From Paraburkholderia piptadeniae (lineage in GTDB: Bacteria > Pseudomonadota > Gammaproteobacteria > Burkholderiales > Burkholderiaceae): a stretch of 64,000 nucleotides of DNA. A model generated the notes under the pieces. It searched no databases. It was not told the origin of the DNA and saw only the letters and a list, made by a program, of their open reading frames with translations. The position numbers and the translations under genes were made by a program. The stretch spans positions 62,001 to 126,000 of the forward strand of contig NZ_CYGY02000025.1 of NCBI RefSeq assembly GCF_900007165.1. Reading direction: 5' to 3'. Positions 1-8,669 of the stretch are shown here, piece by piece (position 1 is the stretch's first letter; each line of letters opens with the position of its first letter).

Positions 1-1070
1 GGTTCGAAGAGCGCGCCCTCGCAACGGCCACCGGTGAGCACGCGCGCGCCGCCGTCGACTGCTTCGCGCACCCACGACGCCGCGCGCTCTGCATGGTGCG
101 TCGAAATCATCGGGCCGATGATCGTTTTGGGGTCCGCCGGATCGCCATAAGGCGTCGCTCTCACTGCTTCGACGAACTTTGGTATGAAGCGCTCCGCGAT
201 GCTTCGCGCAACGAAAAGCCGCTGCACTGATGTGCACACCTGCCCTGCCTTGCGGAACCCGGCGTTGATGATCTTCGGAATGGCCAGGTCGAGATCGGCA
301 TCGGCGCAGACGATCGTGCTCGCGATGCTGCCGAGCTCCAGTTGCATGCCGCGCAACCCGGCTGCCTGCTGTATCTCGCGCCCTACCTGCGTGCTACCCG
401 TGAACGCGTAGAAGGCGATGCGCTGATCTGCGAGCAGTTGCCTGCCGATGGCGCTGCCCGGCCCGTGCACGAGCGCGAGCAGACGCGGGGGCAAGCCCGC
501 ATCGATCAACGCCTTGCACAGCTCGACTGCCGATAGCGGCGTGACATTCGACGGCTTGATCACCACCGCGTTGCCTCCCGCGATGGCGGGCCCGACTTTA
601 TGCGCGAGCGTGTTGAGCGGGGAATTGAACGGCGTGATCGCGCAGACGACGCCGCGAGGCACGCGAATCGTGAAGCCGAGCCGGTTCTTGACTCCCGCAG
701 CCGCCTCCATGGGCACCAGTTCTCCCGCCAGATGCTTGCCCTCTTCGGCGGACAGTTCGAGCGTCTGCACGCACCGGCGCACTTCGTTGTCGCCGTCGGC
801 ATGCGTGAAACCTGCCTCGTCGCGCATCAGTCCGATCAGCTTCCCGGACCGGCCCTCGATGATGCGCGCCGTTTCCATCAGGATGCGGTAACGCTCGTAA
901 GGCGACAGCGTCGATGCCTCGAACCCGGCCAGTGCACCGTCGACTGCCTGCGTGACCTGTCTGGGCGAAGCAATCGCCATGGTGCCGTATTCGCGGCCAT
1001 GATATTTGTCGGTCAACGTCTGGGCCGATTCTCCATCGACCCACTCGCCGCCAATCAGCAGCTTTGACAT
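1..1070 (-). CDS. NAD(P)-dependent aldehyde dehydrogenase, C-terminus beyond window
   Basis: The gene starts at the ATG at 1070 and reads leftwards off the window, so only about 356 N-terminal residues are visible. The protein begins MSKLLIGGEWVDG and contains the family motifs ITPFNSPLNTLAHKVGPAI, KPSNVTPLS, AFTGST and the catalytic-cysteine region GQVCTSVQRLFVA. It would oxidise an aldehyde to the acid (or acyl-CoA) in the cytoplasm. It lies 24 bp downstream of two thiamine-diphosphate decarboxylase subunits on the same strand, so the likely substrate is the aldehyde they release. The substrate cannot be fixed from sequence; sulfoacetaldehyde, phosphonoacetaldehyde or another short aldehyde are all possible. 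Confidence 0.85.
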   Translation of the reverse strand, partial: MSKLLIGGEWVDGESAQTLTDKYHGREYGTMAIASPRQVTQAVDGALAGFEASTLSPYERYRILMETARIIEGRSGKLIGLMRDEAGFTHADGDNEVRRCVQTLELSAEEGKHLAGELVPMEAAAGVKNRLGFTIRVPRGVVCAITPFNSPLNTLAHKVGPAIAGGNAVVIKPSNVTPLSAVELCKALIDAGLPPRLLALVHGPGSAIGRQLLADQRIAFYAFTGSTQVGREIQQAAGLRGMQLELGSIASTIVCADADLDLAIPKIINAGFRKAGQVCTSVQRLFVARSIAERFIPKFVEAVRATPYGDPADPKTIIGPMISTHHAERAASWVREAVDGGARVLTGGRCEGALFE

Positions 1071-1094
1071 AGGGTGTCCTCCGTAAATGTGCCG

Positions 1095-1700
1095 CTACGC
1101 AATGCCTTGCATGAAGCGCATGCGGATCTTCGCGGGATCGCGCTCCGTCGTACCGGCCGGCTTTGCGTCGTCGATGCGCGCGCCGATGAAGGCAGGACCG
1201 TTCGCTGCAAGCGCGTCCTCCACCAGCGCTTCGAAGTGCGCTTCGTCGGCGGCCCATGCGCTGCTTGCGATGCCTGCGCCGCGCGCCATCGCCACGAGAT
1301 CGACCGTTGCCGAAGTCAGCGTCTTTTGCGAACCGGTAATCTGATAGATACCGTTGTCCCAGACCACCATGAGCAGATTCCTCGGCGCACGCATCGCAAC
1401 CGTGCCCAATGCGCCAAGCTGCATCAGCATCGAACCGTCTCCTTCGAGCGCCACCACCTTGCGCTGCGGCTGCGCAGTCGCAACGCCGAGCGCGATCGGA
1501 ATCGCAAGTCCCATGCTGCCGAGCATGTAGAAGTTCTGCGGACGCTGGCCGCTTGCCCAAAGATCGAAATTGGTATTGCCGATGCCGCCTATCACAGCCT
1601 CGTCGTGCCTGAGCATCGCAACGAGCCGTCGCGTCAGATCGGAACGGTTCATCACCTTGGCGGCGCTGCGTTCCATTGCGTTGGATTCGGGTGAATTCAT
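1095..1700 (-). CDS. thiamine-diphosphate-binding decarboxylase, beta (C-terminal) subunit
   Basis: This 201-residue protein is the PP (cofactor pyrophosphate-binding) half of a two-subunit ThDP enzyme of the sulfopyruvate/phosphonopyruvate decarboxylase type (ComE-like). The ThDP/Mg motif runs from GDGSMLMQLG to the closing VVWDN at about residues 90-120. The ATG at 1700 was chosen because the reading frame further upstream overlaps the partner gene and does not resemble the family. The partner subunit ends 14 bp upstream. With the following aldehyde dehydrogenase it forms a 2-oxoacid to aldehyde to acid route. The actual 2-oxoacid is unknown. Confidence 0.8.
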   Translation of the reverse strand: MNSPESNAMERSAAKVMNRSDLTRRLVAMLRHDEAVIGGIGNTNFDLWASGQRPQNFYMLGSMGLAIPIALGVATAQPQRKVVALEGDGSMLMQLGALGTVAMRAPRNLLMVVWDNGIYQITGSQKTLTSATVDLVAMARGAGIASSAWAADEAHFEALVEDALAANGPAFIGARIDDAKPAGTTERDPAKIRMRFMQGIA

Positions 1701-1714
1701 GGATTGCTCCGCCT

Positions 1715-2248
1715 TCAATGGGACGTGTTGCTCTTCTTGGTGAGCAGCGGGGAAAGAATGATGGCGGCAGGCTCCTGCGTCGTGAACGCCTGCTTGACCA
1801 TGCGGTCGGTCACGAACTCGACGTCGTCGAGCCGCTCGATCGCGAAGTGTTCGATGCCGAGCGAGGTCAACACGGGGCGCATCGTGCGGCAAACCACGGC
1901 CTGCCCGAGTTGGAAGTCGCCCAGCGTTCCACGCTCGGAAATCAGCATGACGAGCGGTAACTGATACGGACGCACCAGCGAAGCGAGCGCGTTCGGCAGT
2001 GTGGCGAAGCCGCTCGTCTGCATCAGCGTGATGCCTCGCATGCCGGCCATATAGGCGCCGACCGTGATGCCCACGGCTTCTTCCTCGCGCGCCGGACAGA
2101 TCACCGTAAAGTAGGGGTCCGCATGCAGGGCCGTGATCAACGGCGAGAGCACATTGTCCGGCACATAGGTCACGAGCCGAACTTCGTTGGCTTTCAAGAC
2201 CTGCACGACGATATCGGACCAGGTCTTGACGGGTGTTTGGACAGACAT
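1715..2248 (-). CDS. thiamine-diphosphate-binding decarboxylase, alpha (N-terminal) subunit
   Basis: This 177-residue protein is the Pyr-domain half of the split decarboxylase (ComD-like). The conserved glutamate that activates the cofactor is visible in CPAREEEAVGITVGAYMAG near residues 55-75, followed by LMQTSGFATLPNALASL. The ATG at 2248 is preceded by AGAGGAA at good spacing, which favours it over an ATG 66 bp further upstream. It is the first gene of a three-gene unit with the beta subunit and the aldehyde dehydrogenase. Upstream, 2320-2400 is AT-rich and probably holds the promoter, but I cannot assign boxes. Confidence 0.8.
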   Translation of the reverse strand: MSVQTPVKTWSDIVVQVLKANEVRLVTYVPDNVLSPLITALHADPYFTVICPAREEEAVGITVGAYMAGMRGITLMQTSGFATLPNALASLVRPYQLPLVMLISERGTLGDFQLGQAVVCRTMRPVLTSLGIEHFAIERLDDVEFVTDRMVKQAFTTQEPAAIILSPLLTKKSNTSH

Positions 2249-2516
2249 TCGGTTTCCTCTTCTGGATGCCTCGCTAAACGTCGGCGGTGTCTGGCGCCGA
2301 TTCGTTACAGGCATGCTAAGTCCGCCATTTCATAACCACAAACAACTAGTTTTTATTCATTGATCGTTCTAAAAGATAAATTGCGTGGCGCGATGCTCTT
2401 ACTAAATCGCGAAGAGCGACGCAGCATGTCGGGACTTCATGGATTTCGAAGTGATGTGCAAAACTACATGGCACTCACATCGATCGATTGCAGGCGGAAA
2501 ACGGGGAACGCGACGC

Positions 2517-2789
2517 ATGGAATCGCGCGAGCTGCGCTACTTCGTCAAAGCTCGCTCTCGTGGCGGCTGATTTGCTGGCTAAGCGCGGACGGCTTTCCAC
2601 CCGCCTCTTTACGCGGACGTGCCGGGGCGGTGTACTCTTCAACGGTCCGCACGAATTGCCCTTCGTCGCCTCTTCGTCGCGGGAGAAACGATGGCCGGCA
2701 ACGTGCTCGGCAAAGGCTATACGGCAGGAGTAGGAATCTCGATCGGCGCTGCGTTCGGACGCCGCCGCCCTGCTGAGGTACACGATTGA
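2517..2789 (+). pseudogene. scar of a LysR gene start joined to the tail of a tricarballylate-dehydrogenase-like flavoprotein
   Basis: Two unrelated gene ends lie within 270 bp. At 2517 an ATG opens MESRELRYFVKARSRGG and then stops at 2570; MES/ELRELRYFV is the typical start of LysR regulators. At 2670-2789 another frame reads LFVAGETMAGNVLGKGYTAG and GVGISIGAAFGRR before a stop; this matches the C-terminal end of FAD-dependent tricarballylate dehydrogenases (TcuA), where AGE-MAGN-LGKGY-AG-G is conserved. In that family a LysR gene (tcuR) usually lies next to tcuA. The simplest reading is that an internal deletion fused the two ends. A middle stretch (about 2590-2645, LSTRLFTRTCRGGVLF) resembles a LysR segment in a third frame, with less certainty. 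The rest of 2332-2968 holds nothing else I recognise. Confidence 0.5.
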
Positions 2790-2940
2790 AAGACGTCAAC
2801 CCAGCGATCTACCGCTCAAATCGGATTGAGCGGTCACCGCGTGGTTAATTTTTAGCCCCCGCTCGTCAGGGTTTTACTTATCGTCTTTGTCGGGATTGGG
2901 GCGGTCATTTCCACTGCTGGCTCGAACCTGGCACGCAGCA

Positions 2941-2958
2941 GCCGCCCGCGAGGGCGGC
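2941..2958. terminator. hairpin downstream of the cytochrome c gene
   Basis: A perfect 7-bp inverted repeat, GCCGCCC and GGGCGGC around a 4-base loop, starts 11 bp past the stop of the minus-strand cytochrome gene. No run of T follows on either strand, so it is only a candidate terminator or 3'-end stabiliser. Confidence 0.4.
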
Positions 2959-2968
2959 AAGCCCGCCA

Positions 2969-4273
2969 CTAGCGCATCTTAAGGATCACCACCTGCTCAG
3001 TGCTCATATTGGTCGAGGCCCGCAATTTCCCGACGTCCGCTCTCGTCACCGCCCCCGCCTGGTTGCCCCAGGCCTGCCGTATCCAGGTCGCGACATCCGC
3101 GATCTGCTGGTCATTGAGCTGCAACCTGAAAGGCGCCATCCGATAGGTGTCCGGCATCCCCTTGCGCACGACCCGCTGCGCACCGTTCAGAATCAGGTTG
3201 ATGACGGACGACGGATCGTTCGACAGCACGTTGGGATTGCCCGCCAGCGATGGCAGCCCATCGCCGAGGCCTTTGCCGTCCATGCCGTGACAGCTTGCGC
3301 ATTGCGTGCGGAACACCGCCGCGCCCGGCTTCGTGATATCGCCGCGCTGAAGTGCCTTTGCCGTTGCATCGCTATAGGTGTACGTATCCTTGCCACCGGG
3401 AGTCGCCGTCAAGGACTTCAGATAAACGGCAATGGCGTGCTGATCGCTTTCGCTGAGGAACTGTGAGCTGTTGTTGTAAACGTCGATCATCGAGCCGAAA
3501 ACGGACGCATGACCATTTACGCCATTCTTGAGGAAAGCAACGATTTCGTCCTCGCTCCAGCGGCCAAGTCCTGTGTCGGCGTTACCGCGCAGATTGCTCG
3601 CGGTCCAGCCGTCGAGCGTCGCGCCGCCTAGAAAGCGACTGTCGCTCTCGTCGAGTGCGCGCTCCTGGAAAAGCAGGCCGCGCGAGGTATGACAGGCGCC
3701 GCAATGCCCCAGTCCTTGCACGAGATAGGCCCCGCGATTCCAGACGGCATCGTGCGACGCTTCCGTCGTGTACGGCTTGCTGTCGACGAACAGCGCATTC
3801 CACGCGGCAAGCGGCCATCGCGCGTTCATGGGCCATTCGATCTCGGACGCCCGGTTCATTTGATGCACGAGTGCAACGTCGTGCATGAAGTAGTCGTACA
3901 GGGCCGCGAGATCGCTGTCGCTGATCTTTGCATACGACGGATACGGCATGGCTGGATATAGCCTATGTCCGTCCTTCGCCACGCCCTTGCGCACTGCGCG
4001 GTCGAAGTCGGCGAGGCTGTAGCTGCCGATACCCGTCTGCCTGTCGGGCGTGATGTTGGTGCTGAAGATATTGCCAAGAGGCGTTCCCATCTTGAGACCG
4101 CCCGCAAACGGCTTCCCGTTCGGCACCGAGTGACACGCGACGCAGTCCGCCGCCCTCGCCAGATATGCGCCCTTCGACTCGGACTTGCTCTGGGCCAACA
4201 CAGCATGACTGGACATCGCAAGCATCACCGACGCGTACACAGCGCAGATGCGAATAAAATTCGGAAGTTTCAT
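2969..4273 (-). CDS. tri-haem cytochrome c, dehydrogenase electron-acceptor subunit
   Basis: This 434-residue exported protein has a signal peptide ending near LAQ (residues 1-28) and three c-type haem sites, CVACH (about 43), CGACH (about 190) and CASCH (about 325). That layout is the cytochrome subunit of membrane alcohol, gluconate or isoquinoline-type dehydrogenases, passing electrons from the catalytic subunit to the respiratory chain in the periplasm. It lies 100 bp downstream of the remains of a molybdopterin subunit on the same strand, so its natural partner is probably that enzyme. Because the partner is broken, this intact cytochrome may now be orphaned or serve another dehydrogenase. 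Confidence 0.85.
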   Translation of the reverse strand: MKLPNFIRICAVYASVMLAMSSHAVLAQSKSESKGAYLARAADCVACHSVPNGKPFAGGLKMGTPLGNIFSTNITPDRQTGIGSYSLADFDRAVRKGVAKDGHRLYPAMPYPSYAKISDSDLAALYDYFMHDVALVHQMNRASEIEWPMNARWPLAAWNALFVDSKPYTTEASHDAVWNRGAYLVQGLGHCGACHTSRGLLFQERALDESDSRFLGGATLDGWTASNLRGNADTGLGRWSEDEIVAFLKNGVNGHASVFGSMIDVYNNSSQFLSESDQHAIAVYLKSLTATPGGKDTYTYSDATAKALQRGDITKPGAAVFRTQCASCHGMDGKGLGDGLPSLAGNPNVLSNDPSSVINLILNGAQRVVRKGMPDTYRMAPFRLQLNDQQIADVATWIRQAWGNQAGAVTRADVGKLRASTNMSTEQVVILKMR

Positions 4274-4372
4274 GCCTGCCTTCTCGATGTTTTGTTTTTA
4301 TACCGTCTTGCAGGGTGAAGGGCACGTGGCGCGTCCTTACGTCAAACGATCCAGCCGACCAGCAAGAGCCGA

Positions 4373-5997
4373 CTACGCAGCATCAAGCGCCGCCTTGACC
4401 CTGTCGGGTGTGAGCGGCAGTTCGCGTATGCGCACGCCTGTCGCCGCAAATACCGCGTTGCCAATCGCGCAAGCGGGCGTGACGTTCGGGACTTCTCCGG
4501 CGCCCAGCGGAGGGTGATCGGTATCGATTAGCGTGACGTCGATAAACTCGGGCAGGTCGTTAAACTGAAGTACCGGGTAGGTCAACCAGTCCGACGAAGC
4601 TACAGCGGCTCCTCGAAACAGCACCTCTTCTTTCAGTGCGCGGCTGATGCCCATGATGGTGCCGCCCTCAGCCTGCGCGCGCAGCCCGTCGGGATTGGCG
4701 ATGCGCCCGGCGTCAAAGGCAACGAAGACGCGCTTGACGCGAATCGCGCCCGTCTTGCGGTTCAGCACCACGTCGACGATTGTCGCGAGATTGCCCCATG
4801 CACCCCGTGGTTCGCGAGCTTGCCGTCGCCTGCGCACAGCGACCCGATGCCTCGCGCCTCGATCAGATCCCCGTTTATCACGGGCTTCTGCGACGCCTTC
4901 CAGCCCGCTTTACGGGCTAACGTCTCGAGCACGGTGCGCGAGCGCTCGTTTGACGTGTGCTTGAGTCGGAACGCGACGGGGTCCATCCCGGCTTTCGCCG
5001 CAAGTTCGTCCATCATGCATTCGATTGCAAACGTATTCTGGATGCCCGCTACCGAGCGCATGTAGATGGCGCGCACGATCTCGTCTGTGTAGCGCGTGAT
5101 GACATGCAGATTGGCAATATCGTAGCTGGGATTGTCCGCGCCGCCGCTCAGGCGCTTATGTCCTGGATTGGTGCCGAGCGCGCGCCAGGCCAGGATGTTG
5201 CCACGCTCCGCAGTCGAATGTCCGGGCGTACGGTTCTCGAACTCCCAGGCGACGATGGTTCCGTGCGTATCGAGACCCGCTTTCACGCGAATAACAGCGG
5301 CGGGACAGAACGGCGACCATTGATTTTCATCGGCACGCTGCCACTGTACGCGCACAGGTCGGCCCACAGCCTGCGACAGCAAGGCCGCATCGCCTGCCGC
5401 GTCGTCTACTCCGAGACGTCCATACGACCCCGAGCCTTGCACCCAGATCAGATGCACTTGATCCACCGGCAGCCCCATCATCGCGGCGACATCATCTCTC
5501 GTGCCCTCGGGCCACTGCGTTCCGGACCACAATGTCAGATTGCCGTCACGAAAGTCAGCGACCGCGCAAGACGGCCCCATCATGCCATGGGAGTTGACGG
5601 GCAACAGATACGTGGCCTCGAGGATCGAAGTCGCGCCGGCGAACGCTTTGGCCGTATCGCCCACTCTGCCTTCGACTGTCTCGTTGATGAGTGGCGTGTT
5701 GCGGACTGTCGTGTACACGTCGTCGAGGTTCTGCTCTGCGGCGACTGGCGCCCATGTCACCCGCAGTGCATTGAGCGCGCGCACGGCCGCCTGTTCCGTT
5801 TCCGCTACGATGCCGACAAAATTCTTGCGCGTCACGACCTTGACCACGCCGGGCACCGGCTGGGGAAAACCGTCGACGGAAACCAGCTTCATACCGCGCT
5901 TCGGCGGCAATACGACAGTGCCGTGCAACATGCCGTCGACTACGACATCGTGCACGTACCCGTGCGACACACGACCGGCGATGACATCTGGAAATCC
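4373..5997 (-). pseudogene. truncated, frameshifted molybdopterin-binding subunit (isoquinoline 1-oxidoreductase / xanthine dehydrogenase family)
   Basis: Two overlapping reading frames together encode the large molybdenum subunit of an aldehyde/isoquinoline-type oxidoreductase. The N-terminal part (from about 5997) reads YVHDVVVDGMLHGTVVLPP, then VQGSGSYGRLGVDDAAGDA and RAIYMRSVAG; the C-terminal part (4373 to about 4810) reads VVLNRKTGAIRVKRVFVAFD and PPLGAGEVPNVTPACAIGNA. The frame changes near 4800, around ANHG on one side and WGNLATIVDVV on the other, equal to one missing or two extra bases. About 540 codons remain where the family usually has over 700: the N-terminal part is absent and the frame closes with a stop at 6025. 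No small [2Fe-2S] subunit is present. The dioxygenase gene on the other strand starts right at the truncation. Confidence 0.8.
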
Positions 5998-6050
5998 CAG
6001 TGCGGAAGACCGGTACGGACTCCATCAGTATTCGAAGGACACTCCGCACC

Positions 6051-6875
6051 ATGGGCAAGAAACTTACCGACGCACAAATCCAGCACTACCGCGATTTCGG
6101 CTACGTGAGTCCCGTCGACGCATTTTCCGCCGACGAGGCAGGCAACTACCTGCAACAACTCGAAGCCTTCGAGGCCACCCTTAATCAGCAGATGGGCAAA
6201 GGCTTCAACTTCAAGCCGCATCTGCTGTTTCCGTGGGTCGACGAAATCGGCCGTCATCCGGCCGTGCTCGATGCCGTCGAAGACCTGATCGGGCCGGACA
6301 TTTTGCTGTTCAACCTCGCCGTGTGGCCGAAGAAAGCGCGCGATCCGGCGTATGTGTCATGGCATCAGGATTCGACGTACTTCGGGCTGGAGCCGAGCAC
6401 GCAGGTCACCATCTGGGTCGCGCTGACCGACGCGTCGATCGAGGCAGGCTGCATGGAGGTCGTGCCGGGCTCGCACAAGCTCGGCCAGTTGCACCACGGC
6501 GAAGTGCCGTCGAAGGACATTCTGCTGTCCAAAGGACAAACCATCGACGTGCCTTACAACAGCAGCAAAACGGCGTTCATGCCCGTCAAGCCCGGCCAGT
6601 TCTCGATCCACGACACGTATCTGATTCACGCGTCCGGCCCGAATCAGTCCGACCATCGGCGCGTCGGCCTCGGCTTCAGCTACATCCCGACACATGCGCG
6701 CAACAACGGCTCGACTCGCCTGACGGCGATGCTCGTGCGCGGCGAGGACACGTTTGGCTACTACGACGACGAACCGCGCCCGCGCGTGAGCTACGGCGAG
6801 GCGGAGCAGGCGTTCCATCGCGACGCAGTGGCGCGCTTCCAGCGCGGGCTCGACGAGCAGGCCGCCAAATACTGA
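6051..6875 (+). CDS. phytanoyl-CoA dioxygenase (PhyH) family Fe(II)/2-oxoglutarate oxygenase
   Basis: This 274-residue protein has the metal-binding pair H-x-D in YVSWHQDSTYF (about residues 102-112) and a distal histidine in the region FSIHDTYLIHASGPNQSDHR, followed by arginines that bind 2-oxoglutarate. VALTDASIEAGCMEVVPGSH is characteristic of PhyH proteins. It should hydroxylate a small substrate with 2-oxoglutarate and O2. The ATG at 6051 starts the homologous MGKKLTDAQIQHYRDFGYV. The substrate is unknown. The same fold includes 2-aminoethylphosphonate hydroxylases, and this window carries phosphonate genes, but they are 25 kb away, so that link is weak. It abuts the truncated end of a molybdopterin gene. 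Confidence 0.8.
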   Translation: MGKKLTDAQIQHYRDFGYVSPVDAFSADEAGNYLQQLEAFEATLNQQMGKGFNFKPHLLFPWVDEIGRHPAVLDAVEDLIGPDILLFNLAVWPKKARDPAYVSWHQDSTYFGLEPSTQVTIWVALTDASIEAGCMEVVPGSHKLGQLHHGEVPSKDILLSKGQTIDVPYNSSKTAFMPVKPGQFSIHDTYLIHASGPNQSDHRRVGLGFSYIPTHARNNGSTRLTAMLVRGEDTFGYYDDEPRPRVSYGEAEQAFHRDAVARFQRGLDEQAAKY

Positions 6876-6960
6876 AAAATCGCATTCTCAATATGCCGAA
6901 GACAGGCCGGGTGTTCCCGATCGCGAATCGACACGCTGTGTCCTGGCGGCATCCGGACCA

Positions 6961-7095
6961 TCGCGCCCGGTTCGCGAGGAGCATGCCGCCGCGACCGTCA
7001 TCATCGTGACGGGTATCACATTGGTGGCGGTGATTGGCGTGACGAGCAGTGCAACGCCGAGCCGGGTCTTCGTGATGGAAATTCCCTGGAAATGA
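6961..7095 (+). pseudogene. possible 3' remnant of a membrane-protein gene
   Basis: One plus-strand frame reads a hydrophobic stretch TVIIVTGITLVAVIGVTSS followed by SRVFVMEIPWK and a stop at 7093, ten bases before a strong terminator hairpin. The hydrophobic segment ending at a terminator looks like the last transmembrane helix of a lost gene. No start or further domain is visible and the family is not recognised. Confidence 0.25.
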
Positions 7096-7104
7096 TCAGT
7101 GCGG

Positions 7105-7133
7105 GGCACGTGCCTCAGAGAGAGGCACGTGCC
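7105..7133. terminator. bidirectional rho-independent-like terminator
   Basis: A perfect 12-bp stem, GGCACGTGCCTC and GAGGCACGTGCC with a 5-base AGAGA loop, is followed on the plus strand by TTT. It lies between the end of the plus-strand remnant (stop at 7093) and the end of the minus-strand ohr remnant (stop at 7142), so it can serve both. Confidence 0.7.
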
Positions 7134-7141
7134 TTTGCGGA

Positions 7142-7516
7142 TCACGCAGTGACGATGTTCATGCCGACCTCGATGTTGCCGCGCACAGACTTCGAGTACG
7201 GGCACATCTGATGGGCCAGGTGCGCGATTGCCTCGACGACTTCCTTTGCCACACCCGGGACGCGGATCGTGAACTGGGCGCCGAGGTGCCACGCTGCACC
7301 CGTCTGCCCGATGTTCACCTGGATGTCGACGGAATAGTCGGGCGGCAGCGTGACCTTCTCCAGCTGGGCCGCCATCCCGAACACGGTGGTGTAACAGGCC
7401 GACCAGGCGCCCGCAAACAACTGCTCGGCTCTCGGGTGCGGCTCGGTGGCGATGAACTCGCGGCTGTCACAGCCAGGCGCGGACTCACGGAAGTCCCAGT
7501 CTTGCCTTACCTTGCG
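7142..7516 (-). pseudogene. ohr: N-terminally truncated Ohr/OsmC-family peroxidase
   Basis: The frame encodes the C-terminal two-thirds of an organic hydroperoxide resistance protein, a thiol peroxidase that reduces organic peroxides in the cytoplasm. Both redox cysteines are present, in AEQLFAGAWSACY and in AHQMCPYSKSVRGNIEVG. The frame is open up to a TAG at 7517-7519, with FRESAPGCDSREFIATEPH filling the position just before the first cysteine. The family N-terminus, including the usual TGGRDG segment, is missing, and there is no well-placed ATG; the first usable start is a TTG at 7420. I read it as a remnant, although a short translated product is not excluded. Confidence 0.65.
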
Positions 7517-7784
7517 CTATCAGCAGGGTGGCGGTTCCGTGTTGCAGAAGGATATGAAGATGTTTGGGAAGATCCCGGTCTCCTGTCCGCGCGGAGCAGC
7601 GTTGAATGACTATTAGCGCAACTGTATGAGTGATATTCGGCTACAGCGGCTTGCTGGCGACTCCGGCCCGTCCTACTCTCGACCATAGCCGCCCTTCCAA
7701 TAGTTGCCGGGTCGGCCATTTTCTGCGATCCACACACTGACATGCCTTCCGATTGCGGAAGATGCCAGCCTTATCGGAGAAGAC

Positions 7785-8474
7785 ATGCACGACAACCTGA
7801 TTCCCGTCGTCGTAAGCCGGAAATGGCAAATTGCCGAGGGATACCATGCCGTTGAACTTCGACCAACGCATAAAGCCGTGCTTCCGCCATTTGACGATGG
7901 GTCACGCGTCACCCTCTGTCTGAATAGCGCTGGCGGCAAAGAAAGGTTTTATCCTTTGCTCCGTTTTTCGTCCCTGTCCGATGGTTACGTGGTCGGCACG
8001 AGACAAGGAGGTGATGGCAGAACGGATAATTTGCTGTCCGATTTTCCGTTGAATGAACGAGACGAAGTATTTGTCGGCATCCCCGAAAGCCCACCAACCA
8101 TCGTGGACGAGCGTGTGCGATCTATCCTTTTTGCTGCTGGGATAGGCGTGGCACCGATCGCGGGAATCGCGAAGCGGCTTGCAACGGCGGGTCAAAGGTT
8201 CGAGGTGCACAACTTCGCCCGATCGGCCGACCGCGCAGTTCTACGGGAAGAACTTCATGCGCTGCGAAGTCATGGCAAGGTCAGTCATTACTTCGGCTTG
8301 TCCGACGATCTGTTCGCGCAGAAGTGTTCCCACGCAATGAGTCCAACTCATGCCAACACTCAGATTTACTGCAGTGGTCCCCCGGCTTTCATGGATTGCA
8401 TTGAGCGCCAGGCCCGCGAATGGGTGTACGCCGCGAACATTCATAAAATCGTGCTCGGTGACCACACCGCATAG
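7785..8474 (+). CDS. ferredoxin-reductase-type oxidoreductase lacking the 2Fe-2S domain
   Basis: This 229-residue protein aligns with the FMN- and NAD-binding parts of phthalate/vanillate-type oxygenase reductases. The NAD site FAAGIGVAPIAGIAKRL (about 112-130) and the YCSGPPAFMDCI motif (about 195-206) are clear. The ATG at 7785 follows GGAGAAG. Family members are about 315 residues with a C-terminal plant-type ferredoxin domain; here the stop comes directly after the NAD domain and no Cys cluster is found in any frame to 8669. The flavin motif RxYSL is replaced by FYPLLRFSS. No partner oxygenase lies nearby. It may be degenerate, or may use a separate electron carrier. Local GC is lower than in neighbouring genes. 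Confidence 0.65.
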   Translation: MHDNLIPVVVSRKWQIAEGYHAVELRPTHKAVLPPFDDGSRVTLCLNSAGGKERFYPLLRFSSLSDGYVVGTRQGGDGRTDNLLSDFPLNERDEVFVGIPESPPTIVDERVRSILFAAGIGVAPIAGIAKRLATAGQRFEVHNFARSADRAVLREELHALRSHGKVSHYFGLSDDLFAQKCSHAMSPTHANTQIYCSGPPAFMDCIERQAREWVYAANIHKIVLGDHTA

Positions 8475-8669
8475 CCCGCGGCGGCGCGACGTTCACACGT
8501 TGCCAACATGAACGGATCGTGCGAGACAACTCGAGAAGAATGCGCGCGGGAGGCGCTCAAACAGAAGAAACGGCGCCCCCGTTTCATCGTGCGGAAGTGA
8601 GCGGCATCGAAACGCGTCGCACAGCCATGGCGCAACGCGACTCGCCTGCCGTCTCTCCTTGCCGCCACT

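Noticed and set aside
598-1560. 320-codon minus-strand frame overlapping the aldehyde dehydrogenase and decarboxylase genes
   Set aside because: It is a shifted frame of the same strand; the other frames carry the real motifs and ribosome sites.
6051-6875. Naming the PhyH protein as a 2-aminoethylphosphonate hydroxylase
   Set aside because: The fold fits, but PhyH proteins have many substrates. No partner phosphohydrolase (PhnZ type) is next to it, and the phosphonate genes lie 25 kb away and use the PhnW/Y/A route.
7673-7770. Minus-strand coding-like stretch (SVWIAENGRPGNYWKGGYGR)
   Set aside because: It looks protein-like over about 25 codons, but there is no start, ribosome site or recognisable family, and it lies antisense to the leader of the reductase gene.
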